Assembly (NCBI RefSeq): GCF_006352475.1
Contig: NZ_VCMZ01000001.1
Coordinates: 2,604,001-2,668,000, forward strand
Origin: Acinetobacter pullicarnis
Lineage (GTDB): Bacteria > Pseudomonadota > Gammaproteobacteria > Pseudomonadales > Moraxellaceae
Length of the DNA: 64,000 bases
Direction: 5' to 3'
The notes beneath the pieces were generated by a model. The model saw only the letters and a program-made list of their open reading frames with translations, did not search any database and had not been told where the DNA came from. Position 1 is the first letter of the stretch. Each line of letters starts with the position of its first letter. Position numbers and translations under genes: made by a program. Positions 10,191-19,452 of this stretch are shown piece by piece.

Positions 10191-10643
10191 TTAGAATAAA
10201 CTTTTATGCACCACTTTCTCTAAAATAATTTTCGAATTAATATTCATAATGCCTTTTATTTTATTCAGCTTATTTACCACAAATTGGGAAAACGAATTTA
10301 AGTCTTTGGTCGCGATATGCAATACATAATTCGAGTCCCCCGTAATAATATAAGCATTAATCACCTCTTCAAAATCACGAATTTGACTCACAAATGCTTT
10401 GTGATCCGTTTCGGTCAGCTGCGCCAATTTAATTTCAATCATCACTTCAACTTTGATGCCTAGTTTTTCATAGTTTATTTTTGCTTGATAGCCTTCAATA
10501 ATCCCCATGCTTTCTAAAATTTTGACACGGCGGTGGCAGGCTGATGCTGAAAGATTCACCTCATCGGCCAATTCTTGGTTACTTAAACGCGCATTTTTCT
10601 GAAGTAGTTTTAATATTTTATGATCAATATTGTCCATATTCAT
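10191..10643 (-). CDS. kynR: Lrp/AsnC-family regulator, probable KynR
   Basis: Lrp/AsnC-type regulator of 150 residues. The N-terminal helix-turn-helix reads LQKNARLSNQELADEVNLSA..CHRRVKILE, and a RAM/AsnC ligand domain follows. It is transcribed divergently from kynureninase across a 145-base AT-rich gap. That arrangement is typical of KynR, which activates kyn genes in response to kynurenine. The assignment rests on family and position; kynurenine sensing is not visible in the sequence. Confidence 0.83.
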   Translation of the reverse strand: MNMDNIDHKILKLLQKNARLSNQELADEVNLSASACHRRVKILESMGIIEGYQAKINYEKLGIKVEVMIEIKLAQLTETDHKAFVSQIRDFEEVINAYIITGDSNYVLHIATKDLNSFSQFVVNKLNKIKGIMNINSKIILEKVVHKSLF

Positions 10644-10788
10644 GCTTAGAATCTCCTATCAATAATAACGCCATAATTAGAATTATATTCATATTTAAGC
10701 GTTTTTAGCTATAAATTATCGAATAAAATCACAAAATTGCTGTGTTAAAATTAACCTATACACAAGGTAGTAAAGGTAGAAACAACAG

Positions 10789-12042
10789 ATGATTACATAT
10801 GATCAATGCCTCGCTTGGGACAGTGAAGACCCATTAAAAAACTTTAAAGACGATTTTGCTTTACCAGAAGATGTAATCTATCTTGATGGCAATTCTTTGG
10901 GCGCTCGCCCACGTAAATCTTTGGCATTAGCACAAGAAGTCATTACCCAGCAATGGGGCGAAGATTTGATTAATAGTTGGAATAAAGCCGATTGGTGGGG
11001 TTTACCAACACGCTTAGGCGATAAAGTTGCACCATTAATTGGTGCCAATGCTGGCGAAACCATTATCTCGGATTCAACCTCTTTAAACTTATTTAAAGTA
11101 CTTTCTGCGGCAGTCAGTATTCAGGCTGAAACATACCCTGAACGTAAAATCATCGTGGCAGAGAAAGATGTATTCCCAACCGACATTTATATGATCGAAG
11201 GTTTTATTCATCTTATTAACCAAGGTTATCAACTGGTTTTAATCGAAAATTTGGATGATTTAACCGAGACGTTAGCCTCGCAACAAGTTGCAGCTGTGGT
11301 GTTATCTCATGTCAATTATCGTACAGGTTATCTCTATGATATGGCTGCACTGAATGCGCACGTTCATGCACATCAAGCATTATTGATTTGGGATTTATGC
11401 CATTCAGTCGGTGCCGTTTCGATTGAATTAAATAAAACCAACAGTGATTTTGCCATTGGCTGTACGTATAAATACTTAAATGGTGGACCTGGTTCTCCCG
11501 CATTATTATGGGTCAACCCAAAACTTCAAAATAAAGTCGGACAGCCACTTTCAGGCTGGTGGGGACATAATAAGCCGTTCAACATGGCTGATCATTATGA
11601 ACCTGCACAAGGCATTCGCCGCTTTTTATGTGGGACTCAACCGATTCTGTCGATGAGTTTAATTGAATGTGGTTTAGATATTTTTCTCAATACCGACATG
11701 CAAACAGTTCGTGATAAATCTCTAAAACTGACTGATTTATTTATGGCCTTGGTTGAACAAGAATGTGCCGGGTTTGGTTTTGAATTAATCACGCCAGCAT
11801 CACATCAATACCGCGGTAGTCATGTCAGCTTTAAGCATCCAAATGGCTATCAAATTATTCAAGCACTGATCGCTCGCGGCATTATTGGTGATTATCGCGA
11901 ACCAGAGGTTTTAAGATTCGGAGTCACGCCTTTATATTTAAGCCATGCTGATATTTGGAAGGCAGTTCAAGCATTAAAACAAGTCATGCACTTAGGTGAA
12001 TGGAAACAAGAAAAATATCAAGTGCGAGCGCAAGTGACTTAA
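10789..12042 (+). CDS. kynU: Kynureninase
   Basis: PLP enzyme that cleaves L-kynurenine to anthranilate and L-alanine, 417 residues, a normal bacterial length. Family signatures are YLDGNSLGARP near residue 31, SDSTSLNLFKVL near 95, and the PLP-lysine segment CTYKYLNGGPGSPALLWV with Lys228. HNKPF and GIRRFLCGTQPILS follow. It is the first gene of a run with a permease and a formamidase-like hydrolase, divergent from an Lrp-type regulator. The alanine product can enter the dad operon 3 kb downstream. Confidence 0.95.
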   Translation: MITYDQCLAWDSEDPLKNFKDDFALPEDVIYLDGNSLGARPRKSLALAQEVITQQWGEDLINSWNKADWWGLPTRLGDKVAPLIGANAGETIISDSTSLNLFKVLSAAVSIQAETYPERKIIVAEKDVFPTDIYMIEGFIHLINQGYQLVLIENLDDLTETLASQQVAAVVLSHVNYRTGYLYDMAALNAHVHAHQALLIWDLCHSVGAVSIELNKTNSDFAIGCTYKYLNGGPGSPALLWVNPKLQNKVGQPLSGWWGHNKPFNMADHYEPAQGIRRFLCGTQPILSMSLIECGLDIFLNTDMQTVRDKSLKLTDLFMALVEQECAGFGFELITPASHQYRGSHVSFKHPNGYQIIQALIARGIIGDYREPEVLRFGVTPLYLSHADIWKAVQALKQVMHLGEWKQEKYQVRAQVT

Positions 12043-12082
12043 CCATAAGTCATTGCAAAAAAGCTTATGCCTAGGAGGGTGT

Positions 12083-13474
12083 ATGAGTAATTTTGATGAA
12101 ATCCAAACCCGTGAAGCGGGTTTGCATAAAAAATTAACCGCCAAGCAAATAGGAATGATTGCAATTGGTGGTGCCATTGGTACTGGTTTATTTATGGGCA
12201 GCAAATTTGCAATTAGTTTTGCTGGCCCAGCAGTTATTGTGAGTTATGCCATTGGCGGTTTAATTGCATTTGCATTAATGGCATGTTTAGCAGAAATGAC
12301 CGTTCAACATCCAACTTCGGGGTCTTTCGGTGCCTATGCCGAATATTATGTACACCCCTTGGTTGGCTTTCTTATTCGATATAGTTATTGGGCCTGTATT
12401 GTCTTGGCCGTGGGCACAGAAATCACGGCTGTCGCAGACTATATGCGGTTTTGGTACCCCAATGTCGATGCTTGGGTTTGGATCGCATTTTTCTCAGCCG
12501 TATTACTGGCCGTGAATGCATATAGCGTAAAAGCATTTGGTTTTATTGAATATTGGTTTTCAACCATTAAAGTATTCGCGATTATCGTTTTTATTCTGCT
12601 GGCGATTGGCATCCTGACTCAAAATTTTGGTTCAGGTTCAGACAGTCACCTTACTGAAAACTTGGTGGGACATGGTGGTTTTGCACCGAATGGTTTTTCA
12701 GGGATTTGGATTGGCGTGATTATTTCGATATTCAGCTATCTGAGTATTGAGATGATTGCCGTGGCTGCTGGTGAAGCCAAAGATCCAGAAAAGGCGGTGA
12801 AATTTGCCTTTAAAAGTACCGCGGTCAGATTAATATTATTTTATTTACTGTCGCTAACCTTAATCGTATTAATCGTGCCTTGGACCGTATTAATCGAAAA
12901 AGATGCAACCAGTCCATTTGTTATGGTGATGCAATACGTGGGCATTCCCTATGCGGACAGTATTTTAAACTTCATCGTAATTGTTGCGGCTTTATCTGCA
13001 ATGAACAGTATGTTGTATATCTCAACACGTATGCTGTTTAGTTTATCGCGTGCCGGTGATGCACCTAAATTGTTCGGTAAAATTGGGAAAAATGGAGTAC
13101 CCACCAATGCACTTATTCTCTCTGCAATGGGTATTGGGGTAGCGAGTGTGGTTTACAGTATCGATCCAGCAACGGCATTCCCTGTCATGATTGCCTTGTC
13201 GATGTTTGGTGCATTATTTACTTGGGGCGGTATCTTTTTTACACACATGTTCTTTAGAGCCAATATGGCAAAAAATAACATTGGTCTGAAATATAAAATC
13301 CCAGGCAGTAAGCTAATTTCATTATTTGGTCTGATCTCGATATTAAGCATTATGATCACGACTTGGTTTACCAATGAATTTAAATCCACCCTTCAATTTG
13401 GTATCCCATTTATTATTTTTCTGATCATTTTTTACTTTATGAATCGCTCTATCAGAAAAAAATCACAAGGCTAA
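12083..13474 (+). CDS. Amino-acid permease (APC/AAT family), likely for Trp or kynurenine
   Basis: Secondary transporter of 463 residues with about twelve membrane helices. The start is ATG 12083, which has a strong AGGAGG six bases upstream; a longer frame has none. The N-terminal signature GMIAIGGAIGTGLFMGS and the following CLAEMTVQHPTSGSFGAYAE mark the amino-acid transporter branch of the APC superfamily. It begins 40 bases after kynU. The position suggests tryptophan, kynurenine or another aromatic amino acid as substrate, but specificity cannot be read from the sequence. Confidence 0.85.
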   Translation: MSNFDEIQTREAGLHKKLTAKQIGMIAIGGAIGTGLFMGSKFAISFAGPAVIVSYAIGGLIAFALMACLAEMTVQHPTSGSFGAYAEYYVHPLVGFLIRYSYWACIVLAVGTEITAVADYMRFWYPNVDAWVWIAFFSAVLLAVNAYSVKAFGFIEYWFSTIKVFAIIVFILLAIGILTQNFGSGSDSHLTENLVGHGGFAPNGFSGIWIGVIISIFSYLSIEMIAVAAGEAKDPEKAVKFAFKSTAVRLILFYLLSLTLIVLIVPWTVLIEKDATSPFVMVMQYVGIPYADSILNFIVIVAALSAMNSMLYISTRMLFSLSRAGDAPKLFGKIGKNGVPTNALILSAMGIGVASVVYSIDPATAFPVMIALSMFGALFTWGGIFFTHMFFRANMAKNNIGLKYKIPGSKLISLFGLISILSIMITTWFTNEFKSTLQFGIPFIIFLIIFYFMNRSIRKKSQG

Positions 13475-13629
13475 ACAGAAGACTTCTTTCATCTGCCCTT
13501 TTAATCTTGCCTTTGATGAGAAATTAAAATGGTTCGAAACAATGATGAAAGCAGTCTATAGCAAGGCATTTTTAATCATTAAATTTGCACTCGCCTGATT
13601 GTTAAAATATTTGAAAAGTGAGTATCACA

Positions 13630-14382
13630 ATGCAAACTTATGACAACGCGACAACTGTAACCAATGAAAATGAAATTCTAATCAATTTCAAAAAGCGAAG
13701 CTTAGCTTGTTATAAAAATCATCTTTGCATTCGTGATATTCAATATGCAGCACATAAACGTTCAAGCCTTGATTTATTTAGACTCGATCAAGCCAAAACA
13801 ACAGTAATTTTTATTCATGGCGGTTATTGGCAGTGGTGTAATAAATCAGATTTTGCATTTATTGCCCCGCAGCTTTTAAATAAAAACTGCCAATGTGTAT
13901 TACTAGAATACGATCTGGCACCCAGCAGTTGTATGCAGGAGATCGTGACTCAGATCCGTCAAGCGTTTGACTTTATGCTGGAACAACCTTGGATTAGCGA
14001 TGAGGTGATTGTGATTGGGCATTCAGCGGGTGCGCATCTGGGGGCATTAATGCAAGATCACCCTCTGGTTTCCAAAACCATTTTACTGAGCGGTATTTAC
14101 GACTTAGCCCCTATTTCAGCAACACCGTTAAATGAGGCTTTAAAGTTATCGGAGCAAGAAATTCAGCATTATAGTCCGATCACACGCAATCAGATTTTTA
14201 ATAAGTCTTGTGAAATTTACTGCGGCGATCAAGAGTTGGCTGCACTGAAATGGCAAAGTGAACATTATTATCAGCAGCGCTTGAAAAATGGTGAGCAACA
14301 TACCCAGCATATGCTGATCAAAGACAGCAATCATTATAATATTTTAGATCACTATCTTGATCAGCATTTTCAGGCTGAATAA
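13630..14382 (+). CDS. Alpha/beta hydrolase, probable kynurenine formamidase
   Basis: Alpha/beta hydrolase of about 250 residues. Two motifs stand out: an oxyanion-hole HGGYWQW near residue 65 and the nucleophile elbow GHSAGAH near 138. HGGXW is the hallmark of the eukaryote-type kynurenine formamidase family, unlike the metal-dependent cyclase-fold KynB. It probably hydrolyses N-formylkynurenine to kynurenine, the step before kynU. A GTG at 13618 is an alternative start; I prefer ATG 13630 with GTGAG upstream. It is 155 bases after the permease, so it may have its own promoter. Confidence 0.75.
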   Translation: MQTYDNATTVTNENEILINFKKRSLACYKNHLCIRDIQYAAHKRSSLDLFRLDQAKTTVIFIHGGYWQWCNKSDFAFIAPQLLNKNCQCVLLEYDLAPSSCMQEIVTQIRQAFDFMLEQPWISDEVIVIGHSAGAHLGALMQDHPLVSKTILLSGIYDLAPISATPLNEALKLSEQEIQHYSPITRNQIFNKSCEIYCGDQELAALKWQSEHYYQQRLKNGEQHTQHMLIKDSNHYNILDHYLDQHFQAE

Positions 14383-14409
14383 TTAAAGTGGGTTTGAATC
14401 AAACTCGCT

Positions 14410-14877
14410 TTAATCGACATTTAAATAAAGACTTTCTTTAATTTCTTCCATCACCACATAACTATGTGATGAAGCCGAAGCCGGTAGCTTTTTCAGCAAA
14501 TCCCCCAATAAACGTCGATAAGCCCCCATTTCTTTTAAGCGGGCTTTGACCAAATAATCAAACTCGCCAGAGATCAAATGACATTCTAACACCTCTGGAA
14601 TTTCGGCTAATTTTTTAGCAACCTCATCAAACACATCTCCAGATTTTGCTGACAGTTTAATTTCCAGAAAAACCAGTAAATTACGATCAACCAGCGCTGG
14701 ATTTAAATGCGCATGATAGCCCATGATAATCCCTTCACGTTCCAGTCGTTTAACTCGCTCAGAACAAGGCGTGGTCGACAAATTTACGCGGGTCGCCAGC
14801 TCACTCATGGCGATCCGTCCCTCTCGCTGCAAGATATCCAAAATCAATGCATCGATCCGATCTAACTTACGCATCAC
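14410..14877 (-). CDS. dadR: Lrp/AsnC-family regulator DadR
   Basis: Lrp-family activator of 155 residues with an N-terminal helix-turn-helix (REGRIAMSELATRVNLSTTPCSERVKRLE) and a C-terminal ligand domain (YHAHLNPALVDRNLLVFLEIKL, ECHLISGEFDYLVKARL). It is divergent from dadA, with 147 bases between the genes. In relatives this protein (also called BkdR/DadR type) senses L-alanine and activates dadAX. A paired repeat in the shared intergenic region is a plausible binding array. Confidence 0.87.
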   Translation of the reverse strand: MMRKLDRIDALILDILQREGRIAMSELATRVNLSTTPCSERVKRLEREGIIMGYHAHLNPALVDRNLLVFLEIKLSAKSGDVFDEVAKKLAEIPEVLECHLISGEFDYLVKARLKEMGAYRRLLGDLLKKLPASASSHSYVVMEEIKESLYLNVD

Positions 14878-14948
14878 TCTTTTCCTCTAATTTTGAATTT
14901 CTCGTGAAAAAAACGATGAAACACCTAGATTTTAGCCCATTAAACAGT

Positions 14949-14996
14949 GAAATCAACTATAGCTTTGCAAATATACTAGCGAAATCAACTAGAGCT
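14949..14996. promoter_or_regulatory. Paired direct repeat between dadR and dadA
   Basis: GAAATCAACTATAGCT (14949-14964) and GAAATCAACTAGAGCT (14981-14996) differ at one base and are spaced 32 bases apart, about three helical turns, on one face of the helix. Lrp-type octamers often bind such phased repeats. The second copy lies about 28 bases before the dadA start codon. Confidence 0.6.
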
Positions 14997-15024
14997 ACGC
15001 TTTTAATAATTTAAAGGAATAAAT

Positions 15025-16284
15025 ATGCATGTTATCGTTTTAGGCAGCGGTGTAATTGGTGTTGCAAGTGCTTATTACCTTGCCAAACAAGGTGCAAATG
15101 TGACGGTGATTGATCGTCAACCTGCCCCTGCTGAAGAAACCAGTTTTGGTAATGCTGGCCAAATTTCTCCTGGGTACTCAACCCCTTGGGCAGCACCGGG
15201 CATTCCGTTTAAAGCGGTAAAATGGATGTTCCAACATCATGCTCCCTTAGCCATTAACTTAGATGGTAGCTTGTGGCAATTGCAGTGGATGGCACAGATG
15301 CTTAAAAACTGTAATCCACAACATTATGCAGTCAATAAAGAACGAATGACCCGTGTCGCTGAATACAGCCGTGACTGTTTACGTGACTTACGTGCTGCGA
15401 CAGGTATTCAATATGAACACCGCGCCAAAGGCACCCTACAGTTATTCCGCAGCGATGCACAACTCGAAGCCGTACAACGTGATATCGAAGTACTGAAAGA
15501 ATGTGGTGTTGACCATGAACTGCTTGGAAAAGCAGATTTGGCCAAAGTAGAACCTGCTCTGGCCCGTGCCCAAGACAAATTGGTCGGTGGCCTACACCTT
15601 CCAAATGATGAGACTGGCGACTGTTATTTATTTACCAATGCATTGGCCAAGCTGGCCAAAGACATGGGTGTAAAATTTCTATTTAATCAAAATGTTGAAA
15701 ATCTCGTGGTTGAAGGCGATGAGATTAAAGGCGTGATCGTTGATGGTCAAACATTAACTGCCGATCGTTATGTCTTGGCATTTGGTAGTTATTCACGTGA
15801 TTTCTTAAAACCACTGGCACTGGATCTTCCAGTTTACCCAGTCAAAGGCTATTCACTCACCATTCCAATTGTTGATGCTGATTTAGCACCGCAATCAACC
15901 GTGTTAGATGAAACCTATAAAATTGCGATTACCCGTTTTGACAATCGTATTCGTGTCGGTGGAATGGCAGAGTTAAGTGGTTTTAATCTCGGCCTCAAAC
16001 AAACTCGTCGCGATACCTTGGAAATGGTAACTCAAGACCTGTTCCCAGGTGGCGATTTAGCACAAGCAACATTCTGGACGGGTTTACGACCAATGACCCC
16101 AGACAGCACCCCGATTATTGGGGGAACGCGTTATAAAAATCTATTTTTAAATACTGGACACGGGACTTTGGGCTGGACCATGGCATGTGGTTCAGGCAAA
16201 CTGATTAGTGACTTGGTGTTAAAGCAAGATCCTGAAATTAGTACAGAAGGCTTATCAATTCAGCGTTATTCCCACGTTGCTTAA
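15025..16284 (+). CDS. dadA: D-amino-acid dehydrogenase small subunit (DadA)
   Basis: FAD enzyme that oxidatively deaminates D-alanine and other D-amino acids at the inner membrane, yielding pyruvate and ammonia. At 419 residues it is of usual length. The N-terminal dinucleotide motif [20 protein letters not shown] is followed by [20 protein letters not shown], a DadA hallmark. The C-terminal FAD region reads [19 protein letters not shown] and [16 protein letters not shown]. An AAAGGA site precedes the ATG. dadX follows after 41 bases. Confidence 0.95.
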   Translation: MHVIVLGSGVIGVASAYYLAKQGANVTVIDRQPAPAEETSFGNAGQISPGYSTPWAAPGIPFKAVKWMFQHHAPLAINLDGSLWQLQWMAQMLKNCNPQHYAVNKERMTRVAEYSRDCLRDLRAATGIQYEHRAKGTLQLFRSDAQLEAVQRDIEVLKECGVDHELLGKADLAKVEPALARAQDKLVGGLHLPNDETGDCYLFTNALAKLAKDMGVKFLFNQNVENLVVEGDEIKGVIVDGQTLTADRYVLAFGSYSRDFLKPLALDLPVYPVKGYSLTIPIVDADLAPQSTVLDETYKIAITRFDNRIRVGGMAELSGFNLGLKQTRRDTLEMVTQDLFPGGDLAQATFWTGLRPMTPDSTPIIGGTRYKNLFLNTGHGTLGWTMACGSGKLISDLVLKQDPEISTEGLSIQRYSHVA

Positions 16285-16325
16285 TTGACGATCGAACATT
16301 TGTAACGCGAAAAGGATTTTAATCA

Positions 16326-17429
16326 ATGCCACGTCCCATTCAAGCGATTATTCATCATGATGCGCTGCGACATAATTTGGCTGTGGTCAGAAAGATTGTA
16401 CCAGACAGCCAAGTTTTTGCAGTGGTCAAAGCCAATGCCTATGGTCATGGTATCGAACGGGTTTTTCCTGCACTGAACTGCTCCGACGGCTTTGCTTTAT
16501 TGGATCTCGATGAAGCCAAACGTCTGCGTGCCTTGGGTTGGCAAGGCCCGATTATTTTATTAGAAGGGATTTTCTCAGCACAAGATCTCTTTGATTGTGC
16601 GAACGACAAGCTCAGTTTTAGCATTCATAGTGCAGCGCAAATTCAGTGGTTGCAGCAACATCCCAACCCTGCGCAGTTTGATGTTTTCCTAAAAATGAAT
16701 ACCGGTATGAATCGTCTCGGCTTTAAACCCGAACAATATCGTGCCGCTTGGCAACAACTCAACGACTGTGCCGCAGTCAAATCGATTACCCATATGATGC
16801 ATTTTTCCGATGCCGACAGTGATCGTTTTGGAAAAAATGGCATTGATGAGCAACTTGAACTGTTTAATCGCAGCATTGAAGATTTACCGGGCAAACGTAC
16901 TTTAAGTAATAGTGCTGCCATCTTAAGGCATGCTCAGCAAGTCGATTCAGATCATGTGCGTGCTGGGATTTTACTTTATGGCAGTTCTCCCGATTATCCA
17001 ACGCATAGTATTGTCGATTGGGACTTACAGCCAAGCATGAGTTTGCGCAGTGAAATCATTGCCATCCAAGATTTAACCGCAGATGAAACCATTGGTTATG
17101 GTTCACTGTTCCGTGCTGAAAAAAACATGCGAATTGGTATCGTCGCCTGTGGTTATGCCGATGGTTATCAACGAATTACCGCAACAGGCACCCCAGTTTT
17201 GGTCAATGGGACACCAACCCAGACCCTTGGCCGAGTCAGTATGGACATGCTGGCAGTCGATTTAACTCATATTACAAATGCTGATATTGGCAGTGAAGTG
17301 GTGTTGTGGGGTAAATCAAGTTGTCAGCAAGTTTTAGCCATTGATGACGTCGCAGCTGGTTCAGGTACTGTCGGTTATGAACTCATGTGCGGCATTACCA
17401 ATCGAGTTAATTTTAAAATAGAAACTTAA
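16326..17429 (+). CDS. dadX: Alanine racemase, catabolic
   Basis: PLP racemase interconverting L- and D-alanine, 367 residues. The PLP lysine lies in AVVKANAYGHG (Lys35). The catalytic Tyr region GYADGYQR and the conserved GRVSMDMLAVDL are also present. Placed between dadA and a RidA gene, it supplies D-alanine for DadA, so it is the catabolic enzyme (DadX) and not necessarily the wall-synthesis Alr. Confidence 0.94.
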   Translation: MPRPIQAIIHHDALRHNLAVVRKIVPDSQVFAVVKANAYGHGIERVFPALNCSDGFALLDLDEAKRLRALGWQGPIILLEGIFSAQDLFDCANDKLSFSIHSAAQIQWLQQHPNPAQFDVFLKMNTGMNRLGFKPEQYRAAWQQLNDCAAVKSITHMMHFSDADSDRFGKNGIDEQLELFNRSIEDLPGKRTLSNSAAILRHAQQVDSDHVRAGILLYGSSPDYPTHSIVDWDLQPSMSLRSEIIAIQDLTADETIGYGSLFRAEKNMRIGIVACGYADGYQRITATGTPVLVNGTPTQTLGRVSMDMLAVDLTHITNADIGSEVVLWGKSSCQQVLAIDDVAAGSGTVGYELMCGITNRVNFKIET

Positions 17430-17440
17430 GGAGCTTTAAA

Positions 17441-17803
17441 ATGAGTCATGCAGATATCAAAAAACTAAACCGTAACGACGTGATGAGCGGTGTTACCATT
17501 TTTAATCAAGTGGTGTATTTATCAGGTCAAGTACCAACAGATACTGATTTGGGTATTGAAGGTCAAACCGCTGAAGTACTCGCAAAAATTGATCAGTTAT
17601 TGGCATTGGCGAATACTGATAAATCAAGAATGCTATCCGCGCAGCTCTATGTTAAAAACTTAGATGATTTTAATACTGTCAATGCGATTTGGATTGATTG
17701 GGTAAAAGGCGTTGAAGCACCATCACGCGCAACTATTCAAGCTGATTTGGTTAACCCAAAATGGTTAATTGAAATTGCAGTAACTGCAGCACAAAACGTT
17801 TAA
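17441..17803 (+). CDS. RidA-family enamine/imine deaminase
   Basis: Small RidA/YjgF/UK114 protein of 120 residues. Conserved features are VVYLSGQVP near residue 26, KNLDDFNTVNAIWIDWV, and the catalytic Arg in PSRATIQADL. It begins 11 bases after dadX with AAGGAG upstream of ATG. Its probable job is to hydrolyse reactive imines released by DadA, protecting PLP enzymes such as DadX. A strong terminator follows 25 bases later. Confidence 0.9.
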   Translation: MSHADIKKLNRNDVMSGVTIFNQVVYLSGQVPTDTDLGIEGQTAEVLAKIDQLLALANTDKSRMLSAQLYVKNLDDFNTVNAIWIDWVKGVEAPSRATIQADLVNPKWLIEIAVTAAQNV

Positions 17804-17827
17804 ACCAAAGCCTACTGTTAATAAATC

Positions 17828-17861
17828 AAAACCCAATCTTTGATAAAAGGTTGGGTTTTTT
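17828..17861 (+). terminator. Rho-independent terminator of dadA-dadX-ridA
   Basis: A 14-base stem (17828-17841 with 17846-17859, one G-T wobble) closes on the loop GATA and ends in a T run. The A-rich left arm may also let it serve the convergent MFS gene. Confidence 0.85.
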
Positions 17862-17934
17862 AATATGGGGTGGCTTGGTTTTAATCAACACACTGATAAA
17901 GCTGAGTAGCTATTTCAGCACTGTTTTCTATTAG

Positions 17935-19185
17935 TTAAACCCGCATTTCATTACGACGAATCGAATAAAACCCCACCAATCCCAATACAGGCCCAATCAG
18001 TAAAATCCAAGCAGCATCTAGCCCAATAAAATCAAATGCATAACTGGTCAGGGTGATCGAAACAATGGTGATGGCAAAGCCAATCGCATTTTGAATCGCC
18101 AAGGCTGCACCAAGTTTTTCCGGTGGACATGCCTGCGCCGAAAGCGCGGAAAACTGTGGAGAATCGGCGATGACAGCTATTGCCCACACCAATAAAATAA
18201 TCAGCAATCCCCACGCGGGTAAAAACCGCCAACCGACCACAAAAGCCAAACAACTCAGTCCCGAAATCCACAAGGCACCAAGCGCAGCTTGCGCACTACC
18301 CCGCTGTTTGGCAACATAGCCGCCCAATAGACAGCCGATTGCACCAGCTGCAATGACCGCAAAGCTGAGTAATGCGACGTTAGGTATGCCTAATTTTTCA
18401 GGAATACCTGAGTGTTGAATAAATAACGGCAGCATCGCCCAAAAAGCATATAACTCCCACATGTGCCCGAAGTAACCCACTGCAGCTGCTCGAAATTTTG
18501 CGATTTTAAAAACCTGAAAGGCACCTGATTTTGTCAAAACTGCTTGCTGAGCTCTTAGGCTTTGAGCTTGCGGTTTTGCGGTATGAGAATGCTTGGCATC
18601 GCCTAACCTATAGATCAATCCGGCCGCAATCAGTGCCAGTACAGACGAGCAACTCATCACCGCTTGCCAAGCCAAAGCAGTAAATAAGCCATTTAAAGCA
18701 AAAGGTAATGCAGTGCCTAGCGTCAACATTGCCACCAGTCGAGCCAGTGCCTGCCCCGCTTGATCAGGCGCCCACTGAATCACCAGTTTCATGCCAATCG
18801 GATAAATTCCAGCAAGACTCATCCCGACAAAAAAGCGGTAGAGCATGGCTTCAGACAATCCCGTTGCCAACCATGCAAAACAAAAATTAAAAACTGCCCC
18901 CAAAATAGCAGCACAGACAAAAATCGAACTGGCCTTAAAACGATCGGCAAGCCCAGTGGCGGCAATTAAAAAAGTGCCTAAAATAAATCCTGCTTGTACC
19001 GCATTGGTCAGCCAACCAATATCTGCTGCTGTAATGCCCCATTCACGAATTAAATCCAGAGCCGCACTATTGGCACTAAACCACAATGAGGTTCCAAACA
19101 ATTGGGCAAATGCCACGATAGCAATCGCATAGCGCGCAAATACCCGATTATTGGGCATATTCAATTGAGTGGTTTTTGGCTGCAT
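17935..19185 (-). CDS. MFS transporter, substrate unknown
   Basis: Major facilitator of 416 residues with about twelve helices. The first helix carries FAQLFGTSLWFSANSAALDLI, followed by WLTNAVQAGFILGT and GLADRF, the usual motif A position; a long basic central loop (residues about 195-225, KHSHTAKPQAQSLRAQQ) separates the halves. It converges on the dad operon and is not obviously linked to it. The sequence resembles cyanate/nitrate-porter-like or drug-efflux MFS members, but no substrate can be assigned. Start ATG 19185 has an AAGGGACG upstream. Confidence 0.72.
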   Translation of the reverse strand: MQPKTTQLNMPNNRVFARYAIAIVAFAQLFGTSLWFSANSAALDLIREWGITAADIGWLTNAVQAGFILGTFLIAATGLADRFKASSIFVCAAILGAVFNFCFAWLATGLSEAMLYRFFVGMSLAGIYPIGMKLVIQWAPDQAGQALARLVAMLTLGTALPFALNGLFTALAWQAVMSCSSVLALIAAGLIYRLGDAKHSHTAKPQAQSLRAQQAVLTKSGAFQVFKIAKFRAAAVGYFGHMWELYAFWAMLPLFIQHSGIPEKLGIPNVALLSFAVIAAGAIGCLLGGYVAKQRGSAQAALGALWISGLSCLAFVVGWRFLPAWGLLIILLVWAIAVIADSPQFSALSAQACPPEKLGAALAIQNAIGFAITIVSITLTSYAFDFIGLDAAWILLIGPVLGLVGFYSIRRNEMRV

Positions 19186-19410
19186 CCATTGCGTCCCTTT
19201 TCATTTTTATATACACGGCGCTTGGCCGCTGAAAAAACCTGATACGGTCTTATTCCGCGCAGTTATTAATGATTAATATACTCAATGCATTTATAACATG
19301 TCATTTGACTGGGATATCGTAGACCTTCATCTATATAAACAAGCACTTATTTGCAGCACAATTTGCCATATCTTGCGTCATAGCAGAAACAAATGATGCC
19401 TCCCTTATTT

Positions 19411-19446
19411 AAAATAAAGCCAGACGGTAGTCATCACGGTCTGGCT
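19411..19446 (-). terminator. Terminator of the second TonB receptor gene
   Basis: Reading leftwards, AGCCAGAC and GTCTGGCT form a perfect eight-base stem around a 13-base loop, followed by TTATTTT. It lies seven bases beyond the receptor stop. The rest of the 19186-19410 gap shows nothing recognisable. Confidence 0.75.
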
Positions 19447-19452
19447 GTTTGC

